From Hydrogenophaga sp. (lineage in GTDB: Bacteria > Pseudomonadota > Gammaproteobacteria > Burkholderiales > Burkholderiaceae_C): 44,910 bases of DNA. How positions within the stretch are numbered: the stretch's first letter is position 1; every line of letters starts with the position of its first letter. The stretch is taken from contig NZ_JAHVAB010000089.1 of NCBI RefSeq assembly GCF_019264445.1, forward strand, positions 1 through 44,910, written 5' to 3'. A program made the translations under genes and the position numbers. The notes under the pieces were generated by a model. It was not told where the DNA came from, made no database searches, and saw only the letters and a program-made list of their open reading frames with translations. Of this stretch, positions 1-8,671 are shown piece by piece.

Positions 1-99
1 GGCGAGAAGCGCGCCAAGCTGGCCAGCGGCGTGCTGGGCCTGGACATGTACAAAATGCGCGAGCCGCTGGCCGCTGCCGGCCTGCGCTATATCGACTAA
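1..99 (+). CDS. pmdF: 4-carboxy-4-hydroxy-2-oxoadipate aldolase (CHA aldolase), 3' end only
   Basis: Only the last 32 codons and the TAA stop are in the window. The visible tail has the [14 protein letters not shown] ending that I associate with LigK/PmdF/ProA aldolases of the RraA fold. These enzymes cleave CHA to pyruvate and oxaloacetate, the last step of the protocatechuate 4,5-cleavage pathway. The position fits: in Comamonas the order is pmdE-F-D-A-B-C, and the next genes here are D, A, B and C. The call rests on a short tail plus context, so the family is likely but not proven. The gene starts outside the window. Confidence 0.72.
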   Translation, partial: GEKRAKLASGVLGLDMYKMREPLAAAGLRYID

Positions 100-101
100 C
101 C

Positions 102-175
102 CCGCTGCGCTTCGCGCGACCCCCTTGACAGGGGGCAACACCAGCGGCCCGGCGAAGCCGGTTCCGCGGTGTTTC
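102..175. repeat. Hairpin-rich intergenic element
   Basis: Between the aldolase stop and pmdD are stacked dyads: CCCCC/GGGGG around a TTGACA loop (120-135), then GGCCCGGCGAAGCCGG (146-161). From memory, similar strings ending in GGTTCCGCGGTGTTTC are scattered between genes in Comamonadaceae, so this is probably a dispersed element and not a gene-specific control site. No U-run follows, so it is not a clear terminator. A genome-wide copy count would decide. Confidence 0.45.
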
Positions 176-209
176 TTGACAGAGTCACTTCATGCAGAAG
201 GATTTGCAA

Positions 210-1142
210 ATGACAAAAGCAACATCTGGAGACTTCACCAAAACAGCCGGCTGGCTCGACTGGTACGACGGCCCGAGCAAGCCGCGCTTTCAGCTGCCCG
301 CAGGCGCGGTCGACGCGCATTGCCACGTGTTCGGTCCCGGCGCCGAGTTTCCCTATGCCCCCGAGCGCAAGTACACGCCGTGCGACGCGAGCAAGGAGCA
401 GCTGTACGCGCTGCGCGACCACCTCGGCTTCTCGCGCAACGTGATCGTGCAGGCCACCTGCCACGGTGCCGACAACCGCGCCATGGTCGATGCCTGCGTC
501 TCCAGCGACGGCAGGGCGCGCGGCGTGGCCACGGTCAAGCGCGACATCAGCGACGAAGCGCTGCACCGCCTGCATGTGGCCGGTGTGCGCGGTGTTCGCT
601 TCAACTTCGTCAAGCGCCTGGTGGACTTCACACCGAAGGACGAGCTGCTGGAGATCGCCGGGCGCGTCAAGATGTTTGGCTGGCATGTGGTGATCTATTT
701 CGAGGCGGTGGACCTGCCCGAGTTGTGGGACTTCTTCACCGCGTTGCCCACCACCGTGGTGGTCGATCACATGGGTCGCCCCGACGTGAGCAAACCGGTG
801 GACGGCCCCGAGTTCGAGCTGTTTCTCAAGTTCATGCGCCAGCATCCCAATGTGTGGAGCAAGGTGAGCTGCCCCGAGCGCCTGAGCGCCACCGGACCCA
901 AGGCCCTGAACGGCGAGCAGGCGGCCTACCAGGACGTGGTGCCGTTTGCGCGCAAGGTGGTCGAGGAGTTCCCCGACCGCGTTCTGTGGGGCACCGACTG
1001 GCCGCATCCCAACCTGAAAGATCACATGCCCGACGACGGCCTGCTGGTGGACTTTATTCCGCAGATCGCGCCCACGGCCGAGCTGCAGAGGAAGTTGCTG
1101 GTGGACAACCCCATGAAGCTGTACTGGCCAGAGGAGGTGTGA
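210..1142 (+). CDS. pmdD: 2-pyrone-4,6-dicarboxylate hydrolase
   Basis: Hydrolyses 2-pyrone-4,6-dicarboxylate (PDC) to 4-oxalomesaconate in the cytoplasm, in the protocatechuate 4,5-cleavage pathway (LigI/PmdD, amidohydrolase superfamily, COG3618-like). The 310-residue protein has the metal-site HxH motif near its N terminus (DAHCHVFGP, His37 and His39) and the C-terminal LWGTDWPHPN motif carrying the catalytic Asp. The start at 210 is chosen because AGAAGGA at 196-202 sits 7 bases upstream; an in-frame ATG at 192 lies inside that region and would add six residues. The stop is one base before the GTG of pmdA, so the two are co-transcribed. Length and motifs match the family well. Confidence 0.93.
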   Translation: MTKATSGDFTKTAGWLDWYDGPSKPRFQLPAGAVDAHCHVFGPGAEFPYAPERKYTPCDASKEQLYALRDHLGFSRNVIVQATCHGADNRAMVDACVSSDGRARGVATVKRDISDEALHRLHVAGVRGVRFNFVKRLVDFTPKDELLEIAGRVKMFGWHVVIYFEAVDLPELWDFFTALPTTVVVDHMGRPDVSKPVDGPEFELFLKFMRQHPNVWSKVSCPERLSATGPKALNGEQAAYQDVVPFARKVVEEFPDRVLWGTDWPHPNLKDHMPDDGLLVDFIPQIAPTAELQRKLLVDNPMKLYWPEEV

Positions 1143-1143
1143 C

Positions 1144-2440
<1,297 letters not shown>

Positions 2441-2444
2441 ACCT

Positions 2445-2517
2445 CCGTTCGGGCTGAGCCTGTCGAAGCCCTCGTGCCCTCGGCTCGAGAGGACTTCGAC
2501 AGGCTCAGTCCGAACGG
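2445..2517. repeat. Dispersed inverted repeat between pmdB and pmdC
   Basis: Two 24-base arms, 2445-2468 (CCGTTCGGGCTGAGC...) and 2494-2517 (...CTCAGTCCGAACGG), are reverse complements with one mismatch around a 25-base centre that can itself pair partly. The CTTCGACAGGCTCAG core is, to my knowledge, a very common intergenic repeat in many proteobacterial genomes. The palindrome could form a large mRNA hairpin, reducing expression of pmdC relative to pmdAB or protecting the 3' end of the pmdAB message. An open frame starting within it at 2474 is not the real pmdC start. Confidence 0.85.
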
Positions 2518-2536
2518 TATTGACTGGAGAACACCC

Positions 2537-3496
2537 ATGACCAAAACCATCAAAGTTGCCCTCGCGGGCGCCGGCGCCTTCGGCATCAAGCACCTGGACG
2601 GCATCAAGAACATCGACGGCGTCGAGGTGATCTCGCTCATCAGCCGTGACATCGACAAGACCAGGGAAGTGGCCGCCAAGTACGGCATTGGCCACGTCAC
2701 CACCGACCTGGCCGACGCGCTCGCACTCAAGGAAGTGGACGCCGTCATTCTGTGCACCCCGACGCAGATGCACGCTGAACAGACATTGGCCTGCCTGAAG
2801 GCCGGCAAGCATGTGCAGGTGGAGATTCCGCTGGCCGACAGCTTGAAAGGCGCGCAGGACGTGATCGCCCTGCAGAAGCAGACTGGCCTGGTGGCCATGT
2901 GCGGCCACACGCGCCGCTTCAACCCCAGCCACCAGTACGTGCACAACGAAATCCAGGCCGGCAAGTTCAACATCCAGCAGATGGATGTGCAGACCTATTT
3001 CTTCCGCCGCACCAACACCAATGCGCTGGGCCAGCCCCGCAGCTGGACCGACCACCTGCTGTGGCACCACGCCGCGCACACGGTGGACCTGTTTGCCTAC
3101 CAGGCCAACAGCCCGATCGTGCAGGCCAACGCCATCCAGGGCCCGATCCACCCCACGCTGGGCATCGCCATGGACATGAGCATCCAGCTCAAGGCCGCCA
3201 ACGGCGCCATCTGCACGCTGAGCCTGTCGTTCAACAACGACGGCCCGCTGGGCACCTTCTTCCGCTACATCGGCGACACCGCGACCTACATCGCGCGGTA
3301 CGACGACCTGTTCACCGGCAAGGAAGAGCCCATCGACGTGTCGAAGGTGGCCGTGAGCATGAACGGCATCGAACTGCAGGACCGCGAGTTCTTCGCTGCC
3401 ATCAAGGAAGGCCGCGAGCCCAACTCCAGCGTGGCGCGTGTGTTTGCCTGCTACGAGGTGCTGCACCAGCTCGAGCAACAACTCAACGCGAACTGA
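2537..3496 (+). CDS. pmdC: 4-carboxy-2-hydroxymuconate-6-semialdehyde dehydrogenase
   Basis: NAD(P)-dependent oxidation of the ring-cleavage product (as its cyclic hemiacetal) to 2-pyrone-4,6-dicarboxylate, the PmdD substrate. The 319-residue protein is of the Gfo/Idh/MocA type: an N-terminal Rossmann fold with the glycine motif in VALAGAGAFGIKH, ILCTPTQMHAEQ, and the EIPLADS segment in place of the usual EKP motif of the family. It resembles LigC/PmdC throughout. The start at 2537 is supported by GGAGA at 2526-2530, 6 bases upstream. The adjoining repeat creates a false N-terminal extension in the same frame. Confidence 0.92.
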   Translation: MTKTIKVALAGAGAFGIKHLDGIKNIDGVEVISLISRDIDKTREVAAKYGIGHVTTDLADALALKEVDAVILCTPTQMHAEQTLACLKAGKHVQVEIPLADSLKGAQDVIALQKQTGLVAMCGHTRRFNPSHQYVHNEIQAGKFNIQQMDVQTYFFRRTNTNALGQPRSWTDHLLWHHAAHTVDLFAYQANSPIVQANAIQGPIHPTLGIAMDMSIQLKAANGAICTLSLSFNNDGPLGTFFRYIGDTATYIARYDDLFTGKEEPIDVSKVAVSMNGIELQDREFFAAIKEGREPNSSVARVFACYEVLHQLEQQLNAN

Positions 3497-3501
3497 ACGC
3501 C

Positions 3502-4500
3502 ATGCAACAACGCCAGCTCGGTCCCTTTCAGGTCGGTGCCATCGGCCTGGGCTGCATGAACATCTGCCACGCCTATGGCGCGCCGGTGTCCAGGGAGCAG
3601 GCCGAGCGCCTGTTGCTCACCGCGTTTGACGAAGGCGTGACGCACTTCGACACCGCCGCGCTCTACGGCTTTGGCGCGAGCGAAACGCACGTCGGCAACG
3701 TGCTGGCCCGGCACCGCAGCCGGTTCACGCTGGCCAGCAAGGGCGGCATGGCGGGCGTGCAGTTCGACGACGGCGTCAAGCGCGTGATCGATGGCCGGCC
3801 CGAGGCGATCCGCAAGAACTGCGAAGACAGCCTGCGCCGCCTCAAGACGGACGTGATCGATCTGTACTACCTGCACCGCTGGGACAAGCAGGTGCCGGTG
3901 GAAGACAGCGTGGGCGCCATGAGCGACCTGGTGCGCGCCGGCAAGGTGCGTGCGCTGGGCTTGTCGGAAGTGTCGGCGGCCACCCTTCGCAAGGCGCACG
4001 CGGTGCATCCGATTGCCGCCGTGCAGACGGAGTACTCGCTGTGGACGCGCAACCCGGAGATTGCGGTGCTGCAAACCTGCCGCGAACACGGCACCACGTT
4101 TGTGGCGTTCAGCCCGGTGGCGCGCGGCTTTCTGGGCGGTGAAGACCTGGACGCCAGCGCCTTCGACCCGAAAGACATCCGCCTGGGCATGCCGCGCTTC
4201 AAGCCCGAGCACCTGGCGGCGAACAAGAAGCTGCTGGCACCGTACCGCGCCATCGCGCAAGCGGTGGGCTGCACGCCGGCCCAGCTGGCACTGGCCTGGC
4301 TGCTGCACCAGGGCAACGACATCCTGCCCATTCCCGGCACATCGCGGGTGGATCACCTGCGCGACAACCTGGGCGCGGCCAACGTGAAGCTGGACGCGGC
4401 GACGCTGGCCCAGCTTGACGCGCTGATCAACCAGCAGACCGTGAGCGGCAACCGCTACAGCGAACAGGCAAACCGCGAGGTCGACACGGAAGTGTTCTGA
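3502..4500 (+). CDS. Aldo/keto reductase, last gene of the protocatechuate cluster
   Basis: A 332-residue NAD(P)H-dependent oxidoreductase with a TIM-barrel fold. The catalytic tetrad is visible: Asp50 in THFDTA, Tyr55 in ALYG, Lys80 in LASKGG and His125 in YYLHRWD. It starts five bases after the pmdC stop, so it should be in the same transcript. It is not one of the classical pmd/lig pathway enzymes. It may reduce an aldehyde side product or process an aromatic aldehyde upstream of protocatechuate, but the substrate cannot be read from sequence. The frame runs open backwards through pmdC; the ATG at 3502 gives the standard AKR N terminus (QLGPFQVGAIGLGCMN). Confidence 0.88.
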   Translation: MQQRQLGPFQVGAIGLGCMNICHAYGAPVSREQAERLLLTAFDEGVTHFDTAALYGFGASETHVGNVLARHRSRFTLASKGGMAGVQFDDGVKRVIDGRPEAIRKNCEDSLRRLKTDVIDLYYLHRWDKQVPVEDSVGAMSDLVRAGKVRALGLSEVSAATLRKAHAVHPIAAVQTEYSLWTRNPEIAVLQTCREHGTTFVAFSPVARGFLGGEDLDASAFDPKDIRLGMPRFKPEHLAANKKLLAPYRAIAQAVGCTPAQLALAWLLHQGNDILPIPGTSRVDHLRDNLGAANVKLDAATLAQLDALINQQTVSGNRYSEQANREVDTEVF

Positions 4501-4613
4501 CCGCCCGGCGCCGATACAAACCGAAAAAAACCGAAACCGCGCCGACACCCCCCGGCGCCTGCGCGCCAGCACCATCACGGTCATGTTCAACCGTCCATTG
4601 AAAGGACACCGTG

Positions 4614-5081
4614 ATGAAACCCTGGATTCAACGCTCGCTCATGGCCTTCACCGGCGTCGCACTGGCCGTGGGTGGCCTGGCCGCCTGCGGCACGCGCCAC
4701 CACGAGCGCGGCCCCATGAGCCCCGAGAAGATCGCCGAAGTGCGCGGCAAGGTGGTGGAGCGCATCACCAGCAAGCTCGACCTCAATGCCGAGCAACAGC
4801 AAAAGCTCAACGTGCTGGCCGACAAGGTGCAGGCCCAGCGCACCGCACTGATCGGCCAGACGCCCAACCCGCGCGCCGAGTTCAGCGCCCTGGTGGCCGG
4901 CGAGAAGTTCGACCGCGCCCGCGCCCTGAACCTGCTCGACGAGAAGACCCGCGTGGTGCAGGTGAGCAGCCCCGACGTAATCAACGCCATGGCCGACTTC
5001 TACGACAGCCTGAACCCCGCGCAGCAAGCCGAAGTGCGCGAGCGCATGGGCCAGCGCAAAGGCTGGTTTTCGCGCGGCTGA
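4614..5081 (+). CDS. Spy/CpxP-family periplasmic lipoprotein
   Basis: A 155-residue secreted protein with a signal peptide ending in a lipobox (GGLAAC, Cys23 or so), so probably a lipoprotein. The mature part is helical and carries an LTxxQ-like motif (LDLNAEQQQKLNVL), as in the Spy/CpxP and periplasmic metal-sensor families. Such proteins chaperone unfolded envelope proteins or damp a Cpx-type sensor kinase. It lies directly upstream of a CpxR/CpxA-like pair, supporting that role. The ATG at 4614 is preferred: AAAGGA at 4601-4606 is 7 bases upstream, while the GTG at 4611 is too close. Confidence 0.78.
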   Translation: MKPWIQRSLMAFTGVALAVGGLAACGTRHHERGPMSPEKIAEVRGKVVERITSKLDLNAEQQQKLNVLADKVQAQRTALIGQTPNPRAEFSALVAGEKFDRARALNLLDEKTRVVQVSSPDVINAMADFYDSLNPAQQAEVRERMGQRKGWFSRG

Positions 5082-5099
5082 GCCGGGTGACAATGCCGC

Positions 5100-5804
5100 A
5101 TGCACCGCGTCCTGCTCATTGACGACGACGAACAGCTCGGACCTCCGCTGGCCACGTACTTCCAGCGCTTCGAGCTGTCGTTGACGCACGCGCTCAGGCC
5201 TGGCGAAGGGCTGGCGCAGTTGCGCGGTGGTGCGTTCGATGCCGCCATCCTCGATGTGATGCTGCCCGAGATGGACGGCTTCGAGCTCTGCCGCACGATC
5301 CGCAAGGAGAGCGACATTCCCATCGTCATGCTCACCGCGCGCGGCGACGTGATGGACCGCGTGGTCGGCCTCGAACTCGGTGCCGACGCCTACCTGCCCA
5401 AACCCTTCGAGCCGCGCGAACTGGTGGCGCACATCCAGACCGTGCTGCGCAGGCGCCACGGGGGCAACGGCCCGGCCGCGCTGGCGGTGGCGCCCGACCC
5501 CGGTGTGCTGGTGTTCGAGGGGCTCACCGTGGACCCGACGCGGCGCAGCGTGCTGCGCCATGGCGAGGTAGTGGAGCTCACCAGCACCGAGTTCGACCTG
5601 CTGCACCTGCTCGCGCGCGAGAGCGGGCGGGTGTTCAGCCGAGACGACATCCTGAACCAGCTGCGCGGCCACGAGGCCGACCTCTACACGCGCGCGGTCG
5701 ACATCGTGGTGAGCCGCCTGCGCAAGAAGCTTGAGCCGCTGGACTGCATCAAGACGCTGCGCAACGCGGGCTACTCGCTGGCGCTGCGCAGGCTCGTGCC
5801 GTGA
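5100..5804 (+). CDS. OmpR/CpxR-family response regulator
   Basis: A 234-residue two-domain regulator. The receiver domain (about 1-115) has the acidic cluster Asp8-Asp9-Asp10, the phosphorylation site Asp52 (AILDVMLPEMDG), Thr79 and Lys101. The C-terminal winged-helix domain (about 135-230) has the OmpR-type pattern ELTSTEFDLLHLLA...VDIVVSRLRKKL. The last four bases overlap the GTG of the kinase gene, so the two are translationally coupled. With the upstream Spy/CpxP-like gene the layout resembles an envelope-stress cpx locus. Promoter targets cannot be seen here. Confidence 0.92.
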   Translation: MHRVLLIDDDEQLGPPLATYFQRFELSLTHALRPGEGLAQLRGGAFDAAILDVMLPEMDGFELCRTIRKESDIPIVMLTARGDVMDRVVGLELGADAYLPKPFEPRELVAHIQTVLRRRHGGNGPAALAVAPDPGVLVFEGLTVDPTRRSVLRHGEVVELTSTEFDLLHLLARESGRVFSRDDILNQLRGHEADLYTRAVDIVVSRLRKKLEPLDCIKTLRNAGYSLALRRLVP

Positions 5805-7204
5805 GCGCTGAACGCTCCGCATCCTGGTACCGCCGGGCGGCGCACGCGCTGCGCTGCTCGCTCAAGCTGCGCCTGGTGCTGGTGTTTCTGCTGCTGGCCG
5901 TGGCGGTGTCGTTCGCCTTCATCAGCGGCGCGCAGAAAGCGTTCTCGGTGGGCTGGCGCGACGCGGCGCGACCGCTGCTCATGGACTATGTCGACCGCCT
6001 CGCCCAGGACATTGCGCCAGCCGGCAGCGCGCCCAGCATCGAGCGCGCGCAGGCCATCACGCAGCGCCTGCCGATCACCATCGACATCTCGGGCCCGCAA
6101 GTCAACTGGCGTTCGCATCCCGGGCAGTCCCGACTGGAATGGAAGCGCCACGCGCCCCCTGGCGTCAAAGATCCCGACACCGAAGACTGGGGCAACGACA
6201 GGGACTGGCAGGCGCTGCTCCAGCGCAGCAGCGCCGACGGGCACCGCATCGAATTCGGCCTGAACGAAGCGGCCTTCGAGCGCCGCCCGCGCCTTTTCGG
6301 CTTCACGCTCGCCGCGCTGCTGGTCTTCACACTGCTGGCCTTCCTGTACGTGCGCCGTCTGCTGCGCCCGCTCGATCACATCCGCCAGGGCGCCTTGCGT
6401 TTTGGCGCTGGCGAGTTCGGTCAGCCCATTCCCGTGCGCCACGCCAAGCGACCCGACGAGCTCGGCGAACTCGCCGCCACCATCAACACCATGGGGCAAG
6501 ACATCCAGCAGATGCTGGAGGCACAGCGCGCCTTGTTGCTGGCCATCAGCCACGAACTGCGCAGCCCGCTCACGCGCGCACGGCTCAACACCGAACTGCT
6601 GCCGGACACGCCAGACGCCGCCCCGCAACGCGATGCGCTGCTGCGCGACCTGGGTGAAATGGCGCGGCTCATCAGCGACCTGCTGGAGAGCGAACGCCTG
6701 GCCAGCCGCCACGCTGCGCTGCACCGCGAGCCCACCGATGCGGCCGCGCTGGCGCGCGACGTGATGGCCGAGATGGCCGCCACCGAACCGGCCGCGCGCA
6801 CCCTTGCGCTGCACGCCGCCAGCGGCCTGCCCACCACGCCGCTGGACCGCATCCGCGTGCGCCTGCTGCTGCGCAACCTGCTGGGCAACGCCCTGCGCCA
6901 CAACGCCGGCGCGGCGCAGCCGGTGGAGCTGCACGTGCGCGCCGGCCCCGCAGGGCAGGGCATCGAACTCGAAGTGCGCGACCACGGCCCCGGCGTGCCC
7001 GAAGACCAGCTGCCCCACCTCGGCCAACCGTTCTTCCGCCCCGACACCGCCCGCACCCGCAGCGCCGGCGGCGTGGGCCTGGGGCTTTACCTTTGCAAGC
7101 TGGTGGCACAGGCGCACGGCGGCACGCTGGCGGTGCGCAATGCGAAGCCCGGGCTGGCGGTGATGGTGACGCTGCCGGGTGCGACACCTGGATCCGCTCT
7201 GTAG
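5801..7204 (+). CDS. CpxA-like sensor histidine kinase
   Basis: A 467-residue inner-membrane kinase. Transmembrane helices lie near residues 24-41 and 166-184, with a periplasmic sensor region of about 120 residues between them. These are followed by a HAMP linker, a HisKA dimerisation domain with His251 in AISHELRSPLTRAR, and a HATPase domain with an N box (NLLGNALRHN) and G boxes (DHGPGVP and GGVGLGLYL). It starts at GTG 5801, inside the regulator's stop. The preceding periplasmic Spy/CpxP-like protein may act on the sensor region. The overall type is certain; the stimulus is inferred. Confidence 0.92.
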   Translation: MSAERSASWYRRAAHALRCSLKLRLVLVFLLLAVAVSFAFISGAQKAFSVGWRDAARPLLMDYVDRLAQDIAPAGSAPSIERAQAITQRLPITIDISGPQVNWRSHPGQSRLEWKRHAPPGVKDPDTEDWGNDRDWQALLQRSSADGHRIEFGLNEAAFERRPRLFGFTLAALLVFTLLAFLYVRRLLRPLDHIRQGALRFGAGEFGQPIPVRHAKRPDELGELAATINTMGQDIQQMLEAQRALLLAISHELRSPLTRARLNTELLPDTPDAAPQRDALLRDLGEMARLISDLLESERLASRHAALHREPTDAAALARDVMAEMAATEPAARTLALHAASGLPTTPLDRIRVRLLLRNLLGNALRHNAGAAQPVELHVRAGPAGQGIELEVRDHGPGVPEDQLPHLGQPFFRPDTARTRSAGGVGLGLYLCKLVAQAHGGTLAVRNAKPGLAVMVTLPGATPGSAL

Positions 7205-7255
7205 GAGCGATGCCCACTGCTTGCTGCGGCATACGGCAGTCATGCGAATGACACG

Positions 7256-7284
7256 TTGCAGAAAGTGCAGGCATCCTTTATATT
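7256..7284 (+). promoter_or_regulatory. Sigma-70-type promoter of the HTH/nucleotidyltransferase pair
   Basis: TTGCAG at 7256-7261 and TATATT at 7279-7284, separated by exactly 17 bases, lie 30 bases before the GTG start at 7315. The region 7275-7310 is distinctly AT-rich for this genome. A short imperfect dyad (TATTC...GAATA, about 7288-7306) lies just downstream and could be an autoregulatory operator. Confidence 0.62.
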
Positions 7285-7314
7285 CCATATTCTCAAATCG
7301 CGAATAAAGAACCC

Positions 7315-7974
7315 GTGCAACTGAAACCCCAAGACTTCCTGGTCGCACTCAAGCTGGTGAGCTGGCGTCACCAGCGCTGGACGTACGCCCAGCTCGCTCA
7401 GGCGCTGGGCTTGAGCGCCTCGGAGGTGCATGCCGCTGTGAAGCGCGGCATGCACGCGGGGTTGTTGCTCGATACCGCGTTGCTGGCACCACCTCCTGCG
7501 GCCGCGCCGGGTGTCCAAGAGGCGGCGCCGGTCTACCGGGTGCGCGCAAGGCCGCGCCGGGCGGCGGCCGGTGCCGGTAGCGAGGCCGACAACCCCGCTA
7601 GGGTGAACAACCGGAACCTCGCCGAGTTCGCGGTGCACGGCGCCCGGTATGCCTTTGCCCCGGATCGGTTGCCAGCGGCGGTGGGGCTGCCCACCAGCCA
7701 CAGTGCGCCGGCCTTTGCTGGCGTGTTTGCGCCGGGGTCCGACGACTGGGTATGGCCACATCCCAACGGCACGGTGCGCGGGCAGGGACTGGAACCGTTA
7801 CATCCGAGCGTGCCATTCGCCGCAACGCAAGATGCGGCGCTCTACGAAATGCTGGCCTTGTTCGACGCGCTGCGCGTGGGGCGCGCGCGCGAGCGCGGCA
7901 TGGCGCTCAAGCGGCTGCCGCGGCTGATCGACCCAGACGGGCTTCTGCCCAAAGAGAGCCCCATGCATGGCTGA
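7315..7974 (+). CDS. Winged-helix (AbiEi-like) protein, first gene of a possible toxin-antitoxin pair
   Basis: A 219-residue protein starting with GTG. Residues 1-60 form a helix-turn-helix (YAQLAQALGLSASEVHAAVKR) of MarR/IclR-like winged-helix type. A charged, proline-rich linker follows. The C-terminal part (from about 100) has the pattern HGARYAFAPDRLPAAVGLPT, then WPHPNGTVRG and LYEMLALFDALRVGRARER, which I have seen in uncharacterised proteins encoded next to nucleotidyltransferases. Its last eight bases overlap the next gene. The HTH-then-nucleotidyltransferase order resembles AbiEi/AbiEii (type IV toxin-antitoxin), with this gene as candidate antitoxin and repressor. Function is inferred; no experiment on this family is known to me. 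Confidence 0.6.
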   Translation: MQLKPQDFLVALKLVSWRHQRWTYAQLAQALGLSASEVHAAVKRGMHAGLLLDTALLAPPPAAAPGVQEAAPVYRVRARPRRAAAGAGSEADNPARVNNRNLAEFAVHGARYAFAPDRLPAAVGLPTSHSAPAFAGVFAPGSDDWVWPHPNGTVRGQGLEPLHPSVPFAATQDAALYEMLALFDALRVGRARERGMALKRLPRLIDPDGLLPKESPMHG

Positions 7975-8647
7975 CCCCAACCTTGAGCTGCTCAGCGGCA
8001 TGGCCATCGCGATGGGGCCGCTTTGCGAACAGGTGGTGTTCGTGGGCGGCTGCGCCACGGGGCTTTTGGTCACGCAGCCCCTTCTGGCTGATTCAAGGGT
8101 CACAGAGGATGTGGACGCCATCGTGGAGGTGGCCTCGCTGGCGGGTTACCACGCCTTGGCTGATCAGTTGATGGCGCAGGGGTTCAAGCAGACGATGCTC
8201 GACAACACACCCCCATTCCGGTGGTTCTGGCAGCGCATGCAGTTGGACTTGGTTCCGCTCGATGAGAAGGTGCTGGGATTTGCCAATCGCTGGTATCGAC
8301 CCGGATTTGACGCGGCGCAGACCGCGACGCTGCCCACGGGCTTGCGGGTCAGGCACCTGTCGGCACCTTACTTTGTCGCAACCAAACTCGAAGCTTTCCA
8401 AGACAGGGGACGCAATGACGTATACCTCAGTCACGACCTCGAAGACATCATCACCGTGATCGACGGAAGGCCGGAGCTCTTGGCCGAGCTGCCCAAGGCA
8501 CCGCCCGATGTGCGCGGGTTCATTGCGGGGCAATTTACGGCCTTGCTCCAGATCCCAGACTTCCCCAACGCCTTGCCCGGTATCGTTTCGCACAGCAGCC
8601 GCGCCGGTCTGGTACTCCAGCGATTCACCGAGATAGCCCAGCTGTAA
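7967..8647 (+). CDS. Nucleotidyltransferase-fold protein (AbiEii-like), possible toxin
   Basis: A 226-residue protein with polymerase-beta-type nucleotidyltransferase motifs: a GG motif (VFVGGCATGLL), a DxD metal pair (RVTEDVDAIVEV), a third acidic residue in MQLDLVP, and a late KLEAFQDRGRND...SHDLED motif like the C-terminal motif of AbiEii/DUF1814 proteins. AbiEii-type enzymes transfer nucleotides to tRNA or other targets and can block growth. The gene overlaps the upstream HTH gene by eight bases, so the two are coupled. All catalytic-looking acids are present, so the enzyme is probably active. Toxin function is an inference; it could also be a housekeeping nucleotidyltransferase. Confidence 0.68.
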   Translation: MADPNLELLSGMAIAMGPLCEQVVFVGGCATGLLVTQPLLADSRVTEDVDAIVEVASLAGYHALADQLMAQGFKQTMLDNTPPFRWFWQRMQLDLVPLDEKVLGFANRWYRPGFDAAQTATLPTGLRVRHLSAPYFVATKLEAFQDRGRNDVYLSHDLEDIITVIDGRPELLAELPKAPPDVRGFIAGQFTALLQIPDFPNALPGIVSHSSRAGLVLQRFTEIAQL

Positions 8648-8671
8648 AACCCGGCCGAAGAATCGAGCGCC

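Noticed and set aside
125..181. TTGACA sequences at 125-130 and 176-181 as -35 boxes of a pmdD promoter.
   Set aside because: No acceptable -10 element lies 16-18 bases downstream of either; the first is the loop of a hairpin.
2899..3501. Possible 200-residue N-terminal extension of the aldo/keto reductase.
   Set aside because: It is out of frame within pmdC and consists of Arg/Pro/His-rich shadow sequence; the AKR domain begins normally at 3502.
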